Shown here one piece after another: positions 57,431 through 64,000 of a DNA stretch of 64,000 nucleotides. Every line of letters starts with the position of its first letter. The stretch's first letter is position 1. Under the pieces are notes generated by a model that saw nothing but the letters and a program-made list of their open reading frames with translations, had not been told where the DNA came from and ran no database searches. The stretch covers positions 4,520 through 68,519 of the forward strand of contig JBBQLG010000011.1 in the NCBI GenBank assembly GCA_038327655.1, given 5' to 3'. The position numbers were made by a program, and so were the translations under genes. The stretch comes from JBBQLG01 sp038327655 (lineage in GTDB: Bacteria > Bacteroidota > Bacteroidia > Cytophagales > Spirosomataceae).

Positions 57431-58741
57431 ATGAAATTAGCTGTCGTAGGTACCGGCTATGTAGGGCTTGTTACGGGCACTTGCTTCGCCGAAACCGGCA
57501 ACCAGGTCACGTGCGTAGACATCGACGTCCGTAAAGTCGAAAAACTCAATAACGGTATAATGCCAATTTACGAACCGGGCCTGGACGTTCTTTTCAACCG
57601 AAACGTGGAAGAAGGCCGCCTGAAGTTCACCACCGATCTGGCCGAAGGCATCAAGGGAGCCGAAGTAATTTTTCTGGCCCTGCCCACCCCGCCGGGCGAA
57701 GACGGATCGGCCGACCTCAAATACATCCTCAAAGTAGCCGACGACCTTGGCCCCCTTCTGGAGCAGTACGCAGTCATCATCGACAAAAGTACCGTACCCG
57801 TTGGCACCGCCGAGAAGGTACACGCCCGCATCGTGGCTAACGCCAAAATTGATTTCGACGTGGTATCCAACCCCGAATTTCTGCGCGAAGGCGTTGCCGT
57901 CGAAGACTTCATGAAACCCGACCGCGTGGTGATCGGCACCAAGTCTGACCGCGCGAAGGGTGTGCTCAATAAACTCTACGCACCATTGGTTCGGCAGGGC
58001 AACCCGATCATCTTCATGGATGAACGTTCCGCCGAGATGACCAAATACGCGGCCAATGCGTTCTTGGCGACCAAGATTACGTTCATGAACGAAATCGCCA
58101 ACCTGTGCGAGAAAGTCGGTGCGAACGTCGACGACATCCGGCGCGGCATCGGTACCGACAGCCGCATTGGCAAGCGGTTTTTGTTTGCAGGCATCGGCTA
58201 CGGCGGCAGTTGTTTCCCAAAAGACGTGCAGGCCCTGGCCCGGACGGCGCAGGATTACGACTACGATTTTAAGGTACTGGCGTCAGTAATGGAGGTAAAC
58301 AACCTGCAAAAAACCAGGCTGATGCCGCTTGTTAACAAGTATTTTGGTGGCGATCTGAAAGGGAAAACCATTGCGGTCTGGGGACTGGCGTTCAAGCCCT
58401 ACACCGACGATATCCGGGAAGCTCCCGCACTGGACAACATCCGCGAGTTATTGGCGGCTGGCGCTAAAATCACGGCCTACGACCCCGAAGCGATGGAAAA
58501 CGTCCGCAATGTGCTGGGCAATTCGATCACTTACGCGCACACGTCCTACGCAGCATTAGACGATGCCGACGCACTGGTTATCATGACGGAATGGCCGCTG
58601 TTTCGTACGCCCGATTTCGATAAGATGAACCTGCTGCTCAAAAATAAAGTCATTTTCGATGGCCGAAACCTCTACGAACTCGATCAGATGCGCGAACTGG
58701 GCTATACGTATTACAGCATTGGCCGCGAAGCCGTCAACTAA
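57431..58741 (+). CDS. UDP-glucose 6-dehydrogenase
   Basis: A 436-residue enzyme oxidising UDP-glucose to UDP-glucuronate with two NAD+. The Rossmann motif AVVGTGYVGLVTGTCFA is at the N-terminus, so the ATG at 57431 is used. Further markers are LPTPPGEDGSADL, STVPVGTAEKV, FLREGVAVEDF, and the catalytic Cys in GIGYGGSCFPKDVQAL. The C-terminal part has AVWGLAFKPYTDDIREAP. It lies 12 nt before the UDP-xylose synthase gene, which uses its product. A TATTTTTG box at 57356 may be part of the promoter. Confidence 0.95.
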   Translation: MKLAVVGTGYVGLVTGTCFAETGNQVTCVDIDVRKVEKLNNGIMPIYEPGLDVLFNRNVEEGRLKFTTDLAEGIKGAEVIFLALPTPPGEDGSADLKYILKVADDLGPLLEQYAVIIDKSTVPVGTAEKVHARIVANAKIDFDVVSNPEFLREGVAVEDFMKPDRVVIGTKSDRAKGVLNKLYAPLVRQGNPIIFMDERSAEMTKYAANAFLATKITFMNEIANLCEKVGANVDDIRRGIGTDSRIGKRFLFAGIGYGGSCFPKDVQALARTAQDYDYDFKVLASVMEVNNLQKTRLMPLVNKYFGGDLKGKTIAVWGLAFKPYTDDIREAPALDNIRELLAAGAKITAYDPEAMENVRNVLGNSITYAHTSYAALDDADALVIMTEWPLFRTPDFDKMNLLLKNKVIFDGRNLYELDQMRELGYTYYSIGREAVN

Positions 58742-58753
58742 CTGCCAACTCTT

Positions 58754-59734
58754 ATGAAACGTGTACTCATTACCGGAGCCGCGGGCTTTCTGGGGTCTCA
58801 CCTCTGCGACCGGTTTATCAGCGAAGGTTACAATGTGGTCGGGATGGATAACCTCATCACCGGCGACGTTCGCAACATCGAACACCTGTTCAAACTGCCG
58901 AACTTCGAGTTTTACCACCACGACGTCTCTAAGTTTATCCATGTGCCGGGCGAACTGGACTACATTCTGCACTTTGCCTCACCGGCCAGCCCGATTGATT
59001 ACCTCAAAATCCCGATTCAGACGCTGAAAGTGGGATCGCTGGGCATTCACAACTGCCTCGGTCTGGCGCGGGTAAAACAGGCGCGGGTGCTCATTGCCAG
59101 CACCTCCGAAGTGTATGGCGACCCAAACGTTCACCCCCAAAATGAGGATTACTGGGGCAACGTGAACCCGGTAGGGCCACGGGGCGTGTACGACGAAGCC
59201 AAACGGTTTCAGGAAGCCATGACGATGGCGTATCATACCTACCACGGACTGGAAACGCGCATTGTGCGTATTTTCAATACCTACGGCCCCCGGATGCGGC
59301 TGAACGATGGCCGGGTATTGCCCGCCTTCATCGGACAGGCACTACGGGGCGAAGACCTCACCGTCTTCGGCGATGGTAGTCAGACGCGGTCGTTCTGTTA
59401 CGTGGATGATTTAGTCGAGGGAATTTACCGGTTGCTGCTGAGCGATTATGCGTACCCGGTAAACGTGGGCAACCCGGCGGAAATCACGATTGGCGAATTT
59501 GCCGAAGAGATCATTAAACTCACCGGTACGACGCAGAAAGTGATTTACAAGCCCCTGCCCACCGACGACCCAAAACAGCGCAAACCCGACACCACGCGGG
59601 CCAAAGCCTTGCTGGACTGGGAGCCAAAGGTCACGCGCGAAGAAGGGTTGAAGATTACGTACGAATACTTTAAGAGCCTGCCCGAAGAAGAGTTGTACCG
59701 GGCGGCTTACCACCGTGAATTCGCGAAGCAATAG
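58754..59734 (+). CDS. UDP-glucuronate decarboxylase (UDP-xylose synthase)
   Basis: A 326-residue short-chain dehydrogenase/reductase. The N-terminal NAD motif is ITGAAGFLGSHLCDRF. The body has HFASPASPIDYL (typical for UDP-glucuronate decarboxylase) and ASTSEVYGDP. The catalytic Tyr-Lys is in GVYDEAKRFQEA, and RIFNTYGPRMRLNDGRV follows. It converts UDP-glucuronate to UDP-xylose and CO2 for surface polysaccharides. The operon with the preceding dehydrogenase gives a two-step route. Confidence 0.94.
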   Translation: MKRVLITGAAGFLGSHLCDRFISEGYNVVGMDNLITGDVRNIEHLFKLPNFEFYHHDVSKFIHVPGELDYILHFASPASPIDYLKIPIQTLKVGSLGIHNCLGLARVKQARVLIASTSEVYGDPNVHPQNEDYWGNVNPVGPRGVYDEAKRFQEAMTMAYHTYHGLETRIVRIFNTYGPRMRLNDGRVLPAFIGQALRGEDLTVFGDGSQTRSFCYVDDLVEGIYRLLLSDYAYPVNVGNPAEITIGEFAEEIIKLTGTTQKVIYKPLPTDDPKQRKPDTTRAKALLDWEPKVTREEGLKITYEYFKSLPEEELYRAAYHREFAKQ

Positions 59735-59807
59735 TACCGAATTAAGGCAAAAAGTGGTAACTTTAGGCTTTTAAACGGCCTCCGGGCCACTTTATTTAGC
59801 TGTCTAA

Positions 59808-59844
59808 AAAAAACCTGCGCACCGGTCTGATGCACAGGTTTTTT
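59808..59844 (+). terminator. Terminator of the UDP-xylose operon
   Basis: AAAAAACCTG (59808-59817) pairs with CAGGTTTTTT (59835-59844). It is 73 bp after the stop and directly before the long palindrome. Confidence 0.85.
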
Positions 59845-59853
59845 GTTTTACCT

Positions 59854-59914
59854 CATCCGGCAGCTGCGGAGAAGCGGGTCGGGGGGCGACCCGCTTCTCC
59901 GCAGCTGCCGGATG
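59854..59914. repeat. Perfect 28-bp inverted repeat at the end of frr
   Basis: Arms 59854-59881 and 59887-59914 are perfectly complementary around a 5-nt loop and GC-rich. The repeat ends 2 bp before the frr stop codon. No U-run follows directly, so it looks more like a REP-like palindrome or mRNA end-stabiliser than a classic terminator. Confidence 0.9.
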
Positions 59915-59915
59915 G

Positions 59916-60476
59916 TTACACCTCCATAATATCTTTTTCCTTACCGGCGAAGGTTTCGTCAATGCGGGCGATGAACGCATCCGTCAGTTTCTGCACCCGC
60001 TCTTCTCCACGCTTCACGTCGTCTTCCGATATCCCGTCTTTGGTCAGTTTTCGGATGCCGTCGTTGGAGTCTTTGCGGATGTTACGGACGTTTACTTTGG
60101 CGGTTTCAATCTCCACCTTTACTTTTTTGACCAAGTCGCGCCGACGTTCTTCGGTCAGCGGAGGGATGCTCAGGCGGATCAGTTCGCCGTCGTTCATCGG
60201 GTTCAGGCCTATGTTGCTGTTGCGAATGGCTTTCTCGATCTCCCCGATCATTTTTTTCTCGAAGGGCTTGATGGCGATTGTCCGGGCATCGGGGGTGGTA
60301 ACGGATGCAACGTTGCCCAGGGGCGACGGAGTGCCGTAATAGTCGATCTGAATACCATCAACCATATTGGTTGCCGCCTTCCCGGCCCGGATTTTGTTTA
60401 ACTCAATCGACAGGTGCTTCAGCGCCTTGTCCATTGTGTCTTTGGCATCATCGAGATATAGCTCAATCTCTTCCAT
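59916..60476 (-). CDS. frr: Ribosome recycling factor
   Basis: A 186-residue factor that splits ribosomes after termination together with EF-G. The helical bundle motifs are MDKALKHLSIELNKIRAGKA at the start, DYYGTPSPLGNVASVTTPD in the head domain, and LSIPPLTEERRRDLVKKVK near the C-terminus. It lies 51 nt downstream of pyrH, the usual order in bacteria. Confidence 0.97.
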   Translation of the reverse strand: MEEIELYLDDAKDTMDKALKHLSIELNKIRAGKAATNMVDGIQIDYYGTPSPLGNVASVTTPDARTIAIKPFEKKMIGEIEKAIRNSNIGLNPMNDGELIRLSIPPLTEERRRDLVKKVKVEIETAKVNVRNIRKDSNDGIRKLTKDGISEDDVKRGEERVQKLTDAFIARIDETFAGKEKDIMEV

Positions 60477-60527
60477 TTATCGTGAATTATTGAATGAGTG
60501 AATTGGCGAATGCCTTGAATTAACTGG

Positions 60528-61262
60528 TCAATCATCTATTTTCGAGGTAATGAGCGTACCGGCGGTAGCATCGCCCAGCACGACCCGGAGCAGGCTGCCG
60601 GGTTCGTTCATGTTGAAAACGATGATGGGCAGGTTATTTTCTTGGCACAGTGTGAAGGCCGTTAGATCCATCACGTTGAGTTTCTTTTCGTAAACGTCGT
60701 CGAATGAAATGGTGGTATAGCGCGTAGCCGTTTTGTCTTTCATGGGATCGGCGGAGTAAACGCCATCGACCTTGGTTCCCTTCAGCACCACATCGGCTTC
60801 GATCTCGATGGCCCGCAGGCTGGCGGTGGTATCAGTTGTAAAATACGGACTACCCGTTCCGGCCCCAAAAATCACGACGCGGCCTTTTTCGAGGTGCCGC
60901 ACTGCCCGTCGACGCACGTAAGGTTCGCAAACCTGCTCCATTTTGATGGCCGACATCACGCGGGTGTACATTTCGTGCTTTTCGAGCGAACTCTGAATAG
61001 CCATCGCATTGATTACCGTCGCCAGCATGCCCATGTAGTCGCCCTGCACCCGGTCGATGCCGGACCGTTCGCCCGATACGCCCCGGAATATGTTGCCCCC
61101 ACCGATGACGATGGCGACCTGAACGCCCATGTCTACAATCTGTTTGATTTCCTTACTGTACTGCTCCAGCACGGCGGGATCAATGTTGTAGCCGGACGGG
61201 CCAGCCAGTGCCTCTCCACTCAGTTTGAGCAGGATTCGTTTGTACTTGGGTTCTGATGCCAT
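60528..61262 (-). CDS. pyrH: UMP kinase
   Basis: A 244-residue kinase converting UMP to UDP with ATP, an essential step in pyrimidine supply. Motifs: KRILLKLSGEALAG at the N-terminus, IVIGGGNIFRG, QGDYMGMLATVINAMA, and GTGSPYFTTDTTASLRA. It is upstream of frr. The frequently linked tsf and rpsB genes are not adjacent. Confidence 0.97.
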   Translation of the reverse strand: MASEPKYKRILLKLSGEALAGPSGYNIDPAVLEQYSKEIKQIVDMGVQVAIVIGGGNIFRGVSGERSGIDRVQGDYMGMLATVINAMAIQSSLEKHEMYTRVMSAIKMEQVCEPYVRRRAVRHLEKGRVVIFGAGTGSPYFTTDTTASLRAIEIEADVVLKGTKVDGVYSADPMKDKTATRYTTISFDDVYEKKLNVMDLTAFTLCQENNLPIIVFNMNEPGSLLRVVLGDATAGTLITSKIDD

Positions 61263-61321
61263 GAAGTGATTTTTGCGCGGGCAAAGATAGGGAAAAATGG
61301 AGGAAAGGGAAGATAGGGAGA

Positions 61322-61368
61322 ACGGGCAGAAAAGGGATATAGCCGGTTTGTTTCCCTTTTCTGCCCGT
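61322..61368 (-). terminator. Hairpin between the biotin carrier gene and pyrH
   Basis: ACGGGCAGAAAAGGGA (61322-61337) pairs with TCCCTTTTCTGCCCGT (61353-61368). It probably ends the biotin-carrier transcript and isolates pyrH. Confidence 0.75.
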
Positions 61369-61387
61369 CCTCCTGTACTGCCTCCTC

Positions 61388-61888
61388 CTAAAATTCTATC
61401 AGCACCTGTCCTTTCTCGACGCGGTCGCCTTTGGTTACTTTGATGGCCTTTACAATGCCGTCGCCGGGGGCTTTAATCAGGTTTTCCATCTTCATAGCCT
61501 CCAGTACCAATACCGAATCGCCTTTGCTGACGGTATCGCCGGGCTGCACACTGATGCCAACAATCAGGCCGGGCATGGGGGCTTTAATGGAATTCACTTT
61601 GGCCGTAGCTGCATTGCTTATGCCCATTTTTTCGAGCAGCAGGTCGAAGCGGTCTTTCAGCTTAACCGTCTGCTGATGGCCGTTGATGCGCAGAACAACC
61701 GTTTTCTCGGCCGCATTCAGGTCCAGCACCTCCGCCGTGAAAGACCGATGGTTGCGGATGATATGGAACGTGCGGTCACTGAGTTTGACGATATCCCAGG
61801 CAAACGGATCACCATTGAGTTGGGCATTTTCGCCGACAAATTCGATTTGGTAAGGAGTCGGGGAATCGTTGACGGTTGTCTGGTACAT
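61388..61888 (-). CDS. Biotin carboxyl carrier-type protein
   Basis: A 166-residue protein. The C-terminal 75 residues are a biotinyl domain (KAPMPGLIVGISVQPGDTVS, biotinylation site VLEAMKMENLI with Lys in AMKM, GDRVEKGQVLIEF). The N-terminal 90 residues are a beta-rich region with no named domain (YQIEFVGENAQLNGDPF). Such carriers serve acyl-CoA or oxaloacetate carboxylases, whose other subunits are not in this window. Confidence 0.88.
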   Translation of the reverse strand: MYQTTVNDSPTPYQIEFVGENAQLNGDPFAWDIVKLSDRTFHIIRNHRSFTAEVLDLNAAEKTVVLRINGHQQTVKLKDRFDLLLEKMGISNAATAKVNSIKAPMPGLIVGISVQPGDTVSKGDSVLVLEAMKMENLIKAPGDGIVKAIKVTKGDRVEKGQVLIEF

Positions 61889-61921
61889 GAAAGGGATTGA
61901 GTTTGTGCCGGTTGGCGTCGG

Positions 61922-62833
61922 CTACTTACGGTTCACCAAATATACACCCGTCAGGCAGATAGCCATGCCCGCATACTGCACGGTGTAGATGCGTTCCCCG
62001 TCCAGAAATCCCCACAATAGGGCCACAATCGGGATCAGGTAGGTGACCGACGACGCAAATAACGGCGAGGCCAACTGCACAACACGGTTAAAGACGAACG
62101 CCATCAACCCCGACCCCAGGACACCCAGCAGGGATAATGCGAACAGCGCGGGCCAGTTTTCGGCTTGTGTGATTCGGCTAAAAAAGTCAGCGTAAAGTAA
62201 AATAAGTATCGCGATGCTGCCCGCAAAGGCAAACGTCCAGGCCGAGGACACCAGCGCGGGCAGGTGGCTCACGTACCGGCCGATAATGTTGATATTCAGC
62301 CCGTAGCAGACCGTGGCCAGCACGACCAACAGGGCATACCCATTAATGGCGAACGCACCCGTGGCACTGAAGAAGACCAGCAGCAGCGAACCGGCCAGCC
62401 CCAGCAGAATACCAGCTACCTGCTTGGACTGTAGGGCGTTGCCAAAAAACACAGCCCCAATCAGCATTGTAAACAGCGGACTAAGCGAATTGAGGGCACC
62501 CGCCAGCGAACTATTCAGGTGCGCACCGGCTTCGGCAAAAATGAACGCCGGGATCACAAAACCCACCAGCGCAATGGCCAATAGCGGCACCCACACTGGC
62601 CGCACCGTAGCCCGCACAGCAGCCGAACGACTCTGCTGCGCCAGGAACGGCGAAAAGAACAGGAATGCAAACCACAACCGCCCGGCCGCCACCTGACCGG
62701 GCGAAAAGCTGACCAAACTCCGTTTGATGAGAATAAAGGAACTTCCCCAAACGAGTGCCAGCAATGCCAGCAGGAGCCAGGCTGTCAGGGGTGTTTGTTG
62801 GGATTTGGCGGGAGCAGTTACGGTTGGCGTCAT
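61922..62833 (-). CDS. EamA/DMT family transporter
   Basis: A 303-residue inner-membrane protein with ten helices in two EamA repeats; each begins with a segment like LLALLALVWGSSFILIKRSL and ends in a Gly-rich helix. The ATG at 62833 is preferred over an upstream TTG. Family members export amino acids, metabolites or nucleotide sugars. Substrate unknown. It is separated from the dihydrouridine synthase gene by a hairpin. Confidence 0.88.
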   Translation of the reverse strand: MTPTVTAPAKSQQTPLTAWLLLALLALVWGSSFILIKRSLVSFSPGQVAAGRLWFAFLFFSPFLAQQSRSAAVRATVRPVWVPLLAIALVGFVIPAFIFAEAGAHLNSSLAGALNSLSPLFTMLIGAVFFGNALQSKQVAGILLGLAGSLLLVFFSATGAFAINGYALLVVLATVCYGLNINIIGRYVSHLPALVSSAWTFAFAGSIAILILLYADFFSRITQAENWPALFALSLLGVLGSGLMAFVFNRVVQLASPLFASSVTYLIPIVALLWGFLDGERIYTVQYAGMAICLTGVYLVNRK

Positions 62834-62855
62834 GGTGATGGATGGGCTATACAAC

Positions 62856-62901
62856 ACCGGACTAAATCGGCAGGAGCTGACCGCTGCCGATTTAGTCCGG
62901 T
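62856..62901 (-). terminator. Terminator-like hairpin after dusB
   Basis: 18-nt perfect arms (62856-62873 and 62884-62901, ACCGGACTAAATCGGCAG) around a 10-nt loop, 8 bp past the stop of the dihydrouridine synthase gene. The U-run is poor. Confidence 0.7.
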
Positions 62902-62909
62902 TCTACTTC

Positions 62910-63899
62910 CTACACCAACTCACCGGCATAACGCTCGGCTACGGTTTCCAGAATGGCCTTCAGTTCGGCGTGGCTTTCGGCAGTGACCAACTGCATCCGG
63001 AATGGCTTGAAGTTCTCCATGCCTTTGAAGTAGTTGGTGTAGTGCCGGCGCATCTCGAAGATACCGACCTTCTCTCCCTTCCAGCGAATCGAGAAATCGA
63101 GGTGTTTGACGCAGGCCGTTACCCGGTCGGCCACGGTGGGCGCGGGCAGGTGTTCGCCCGTTTGCATGAAGTGCTTGATCTCGTTAAAAATCCACGGATA
63201 ACCGATGCTGGCGCGGCCAATCATGATGCCGTCCACGCCATAGCGGTTTTTGTACATCAGGGCTTTTTCGGGCGAGTCGATGTCGCCGTTGCCGAAGATG
63301 GGAATGGTCAGGCGCGGGTTTTCCTTCAGCCGCCCGATCAGCGTCCAGTCGGCGTCGCCCTTGTACATCTGCACCCGCGTCCGGCCGTGAACGGTCAACG
63401 CCTGAATGCCGATGTCCTGCAACCGCTCGGCCACGTCGAGGATATTTTTGGTGCTGTCGTCCCAGCCTAAGCGCGTTTTTACGGTCACGGGCAGGTGCGT
63501 GGCTTTGATAACGGCGTCGGTCATCTGCACCATTTTCGGTACGTCCTGCAGCAGGGCGGCACCAGCCCCCCGGCAGGCCACCTGTTTCACCGGACAGCCG
63601 TAGTTAATGTCGATCAGATCGGGTTGGGCACGGGTGGCAATGCGGGCGCACTCCCCCATGGTAGCCACATCGGAGCCAAAAAGCTGGATGCCGATGGGTC
63701 GTTCATACTCGAAAATATCTAACTTCTGGACGCTCTTGGCCGCGTCGCGGATGAGACCTTCCGACGAAATAAACTCCGTATACATCAGGTCTGCCCCGTT
63801 TTCTTTACAGACCGCCCGAAACGGCGGGTCACTGACATCCTCCATGGGAGCCAGCAGCAACGGAAAGTCACCGAGGTTGATGTTGCCAATTTTAACCAT
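62910..63899 (-). CDS. dusB: tRNA-dihydrouridine synthase (DusB-type)
   Basis: A 329-residue flavoenzyme that reduces uridines in the tRNA D-loop. The start MVKIGNINLGDFPLLLAPM at 63899 fits the family; an in-frame extension to 63995 has no family sequence. The FMN-binding LAPMEDVSDPPFR opens the barrel. DINYGCPVKQVACRGAGAAL holds the catalytic Cys. VTVKTRLGWDD, LTVHGRTRVQMYKG and IFGNGDIDSPEKA follow. The subgroup call (DusB) is by overall similarity. Confidence 0.93.
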   Translation of the reverse strand: MVKIGNINLGDFPLLLAPMEDVSDPPFRAVCKENGADLMYTEFISSEGLIRDAAKSVQKLDIFEYERPIGIQLFGSDVATMGECARIATRAQPDLIDINYGCPVKQVACRGAGAALLQDVPKMVQMTDAVIKATHLPVTVKTRLGWDDSTKNILDVAERLQDIGIQALTVHGRTRVQMYKGDADWTLIGRLKENPRLTIPIFGNGDIDSPEKALMYKNRYGVDGIMIGRASIGYPWIFNEIKHFMQTGEHLPAPTVADRVTACVKHLDFSIRWKGEKVGIFEMRRHYTNYFKGMENFKPFRMQLVTAESHAELKAILETVAERYAGELV

Positions 63900-64000
63900 A
63901 CTGTGCGTGTGTTGGGTACTATTCCAACGGTTTGGCCGACTGCCGGGTTCTAATTGTCGGCAGAAGGGCGTAAATTTACGGAAATATGCAACCACTGTAC

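Overview
The window looks like a chromosomal segment from a Gram-negative member of the Bacteroidota, most likely order Cytophagales (Spirosoma-like). Four things point there: secreted proteins with C-terminal type IX secretion (T9SS) sorting domains, promoters of the TTTG-N18/21-TAnnTTTG type, many weakly marked or TTG starts, and families typical of the group (DUF5683, DUF6169, UMF1 transporter, S9 peptidases, GMC plus gluconate dehydrogenase subunit 3 pairs). GC content looks moderate to high. I see no phage, insertion sequence or CRISPR array.

Layout. 1-4716 (minus) is a signalling operon: two paralogous histidine kinases, a CheY-like receiver and a receiver-cyclase fusion that runs off the left edge. 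4872-6252 holds an HD-domain protein and a decayed quinone oxidoreductase. 6488-13519 is a carbohydrate region: a secreted GH26 mannanase, a GMC oxidoreductase with its Tat-signal small subunit, and a beta-helix lipoprotein. 13789-19304 carries membrane and housekeeping genes, a DUF1080 protein and a compact overlapping small-protein/DUF6169 pair. 19366-27795 has a LuxR-type regulator, an S9 peptidase, KatG, a histidine phosphatase, tRNA-Val, a UMF1 transporter and a lipoprotein. 27915-31712 has an unrecognised T9SS cargo protein and a DUF255 thioredoxin-like protein.

31858-39728 (plus) is the most coherent metabolic locus: two exported sugar isomerase/epimerase-like proteins, a secreted beta-sandwich protein, a GH2 glycosidase, an esterase-like hydrolase and a second gluconate dehydrogenase subunit 3/GMC pair. 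Together with the DUF1080 protein at 17926 this suggests periplasmic oxidative (3-keto) breakdown of glycosides. It is followed by a YefM/YoeB-like module whose toxin gene is frameshifted.

40333-46895 has ruvC, then a glycan cluster (flippase-like protein, processive GT2, NodB deacetylase, second processive GT2), tatD and asparaginase. 46987-47248 has two tRNA-Ser genes. 47397-52279 has a carboxypeptidase-like regulatory domain protein, a four-repeat PepSY-like protein, and a secreted protein/OmpR-type regulator/kinase operon; matching TTAAG direct repeats lie in front of both transcription units. 52622-63899 is mostly housekeeping: a radical SAM protein, pgeF, acyl-CoA dehydrogenase, UDP-glucose dehydrogenase plus UDP-xylose synthase, frr, pyrH, a biotin carrier, an EamA transporter and a tRNA-dihydrouridine synthase.

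Intergenic space is unusually rich in long perfect or near-perfect inverted repeats, including a three-copy dispersed family. Two further hairpins contain the stop codon of the preceding gene.
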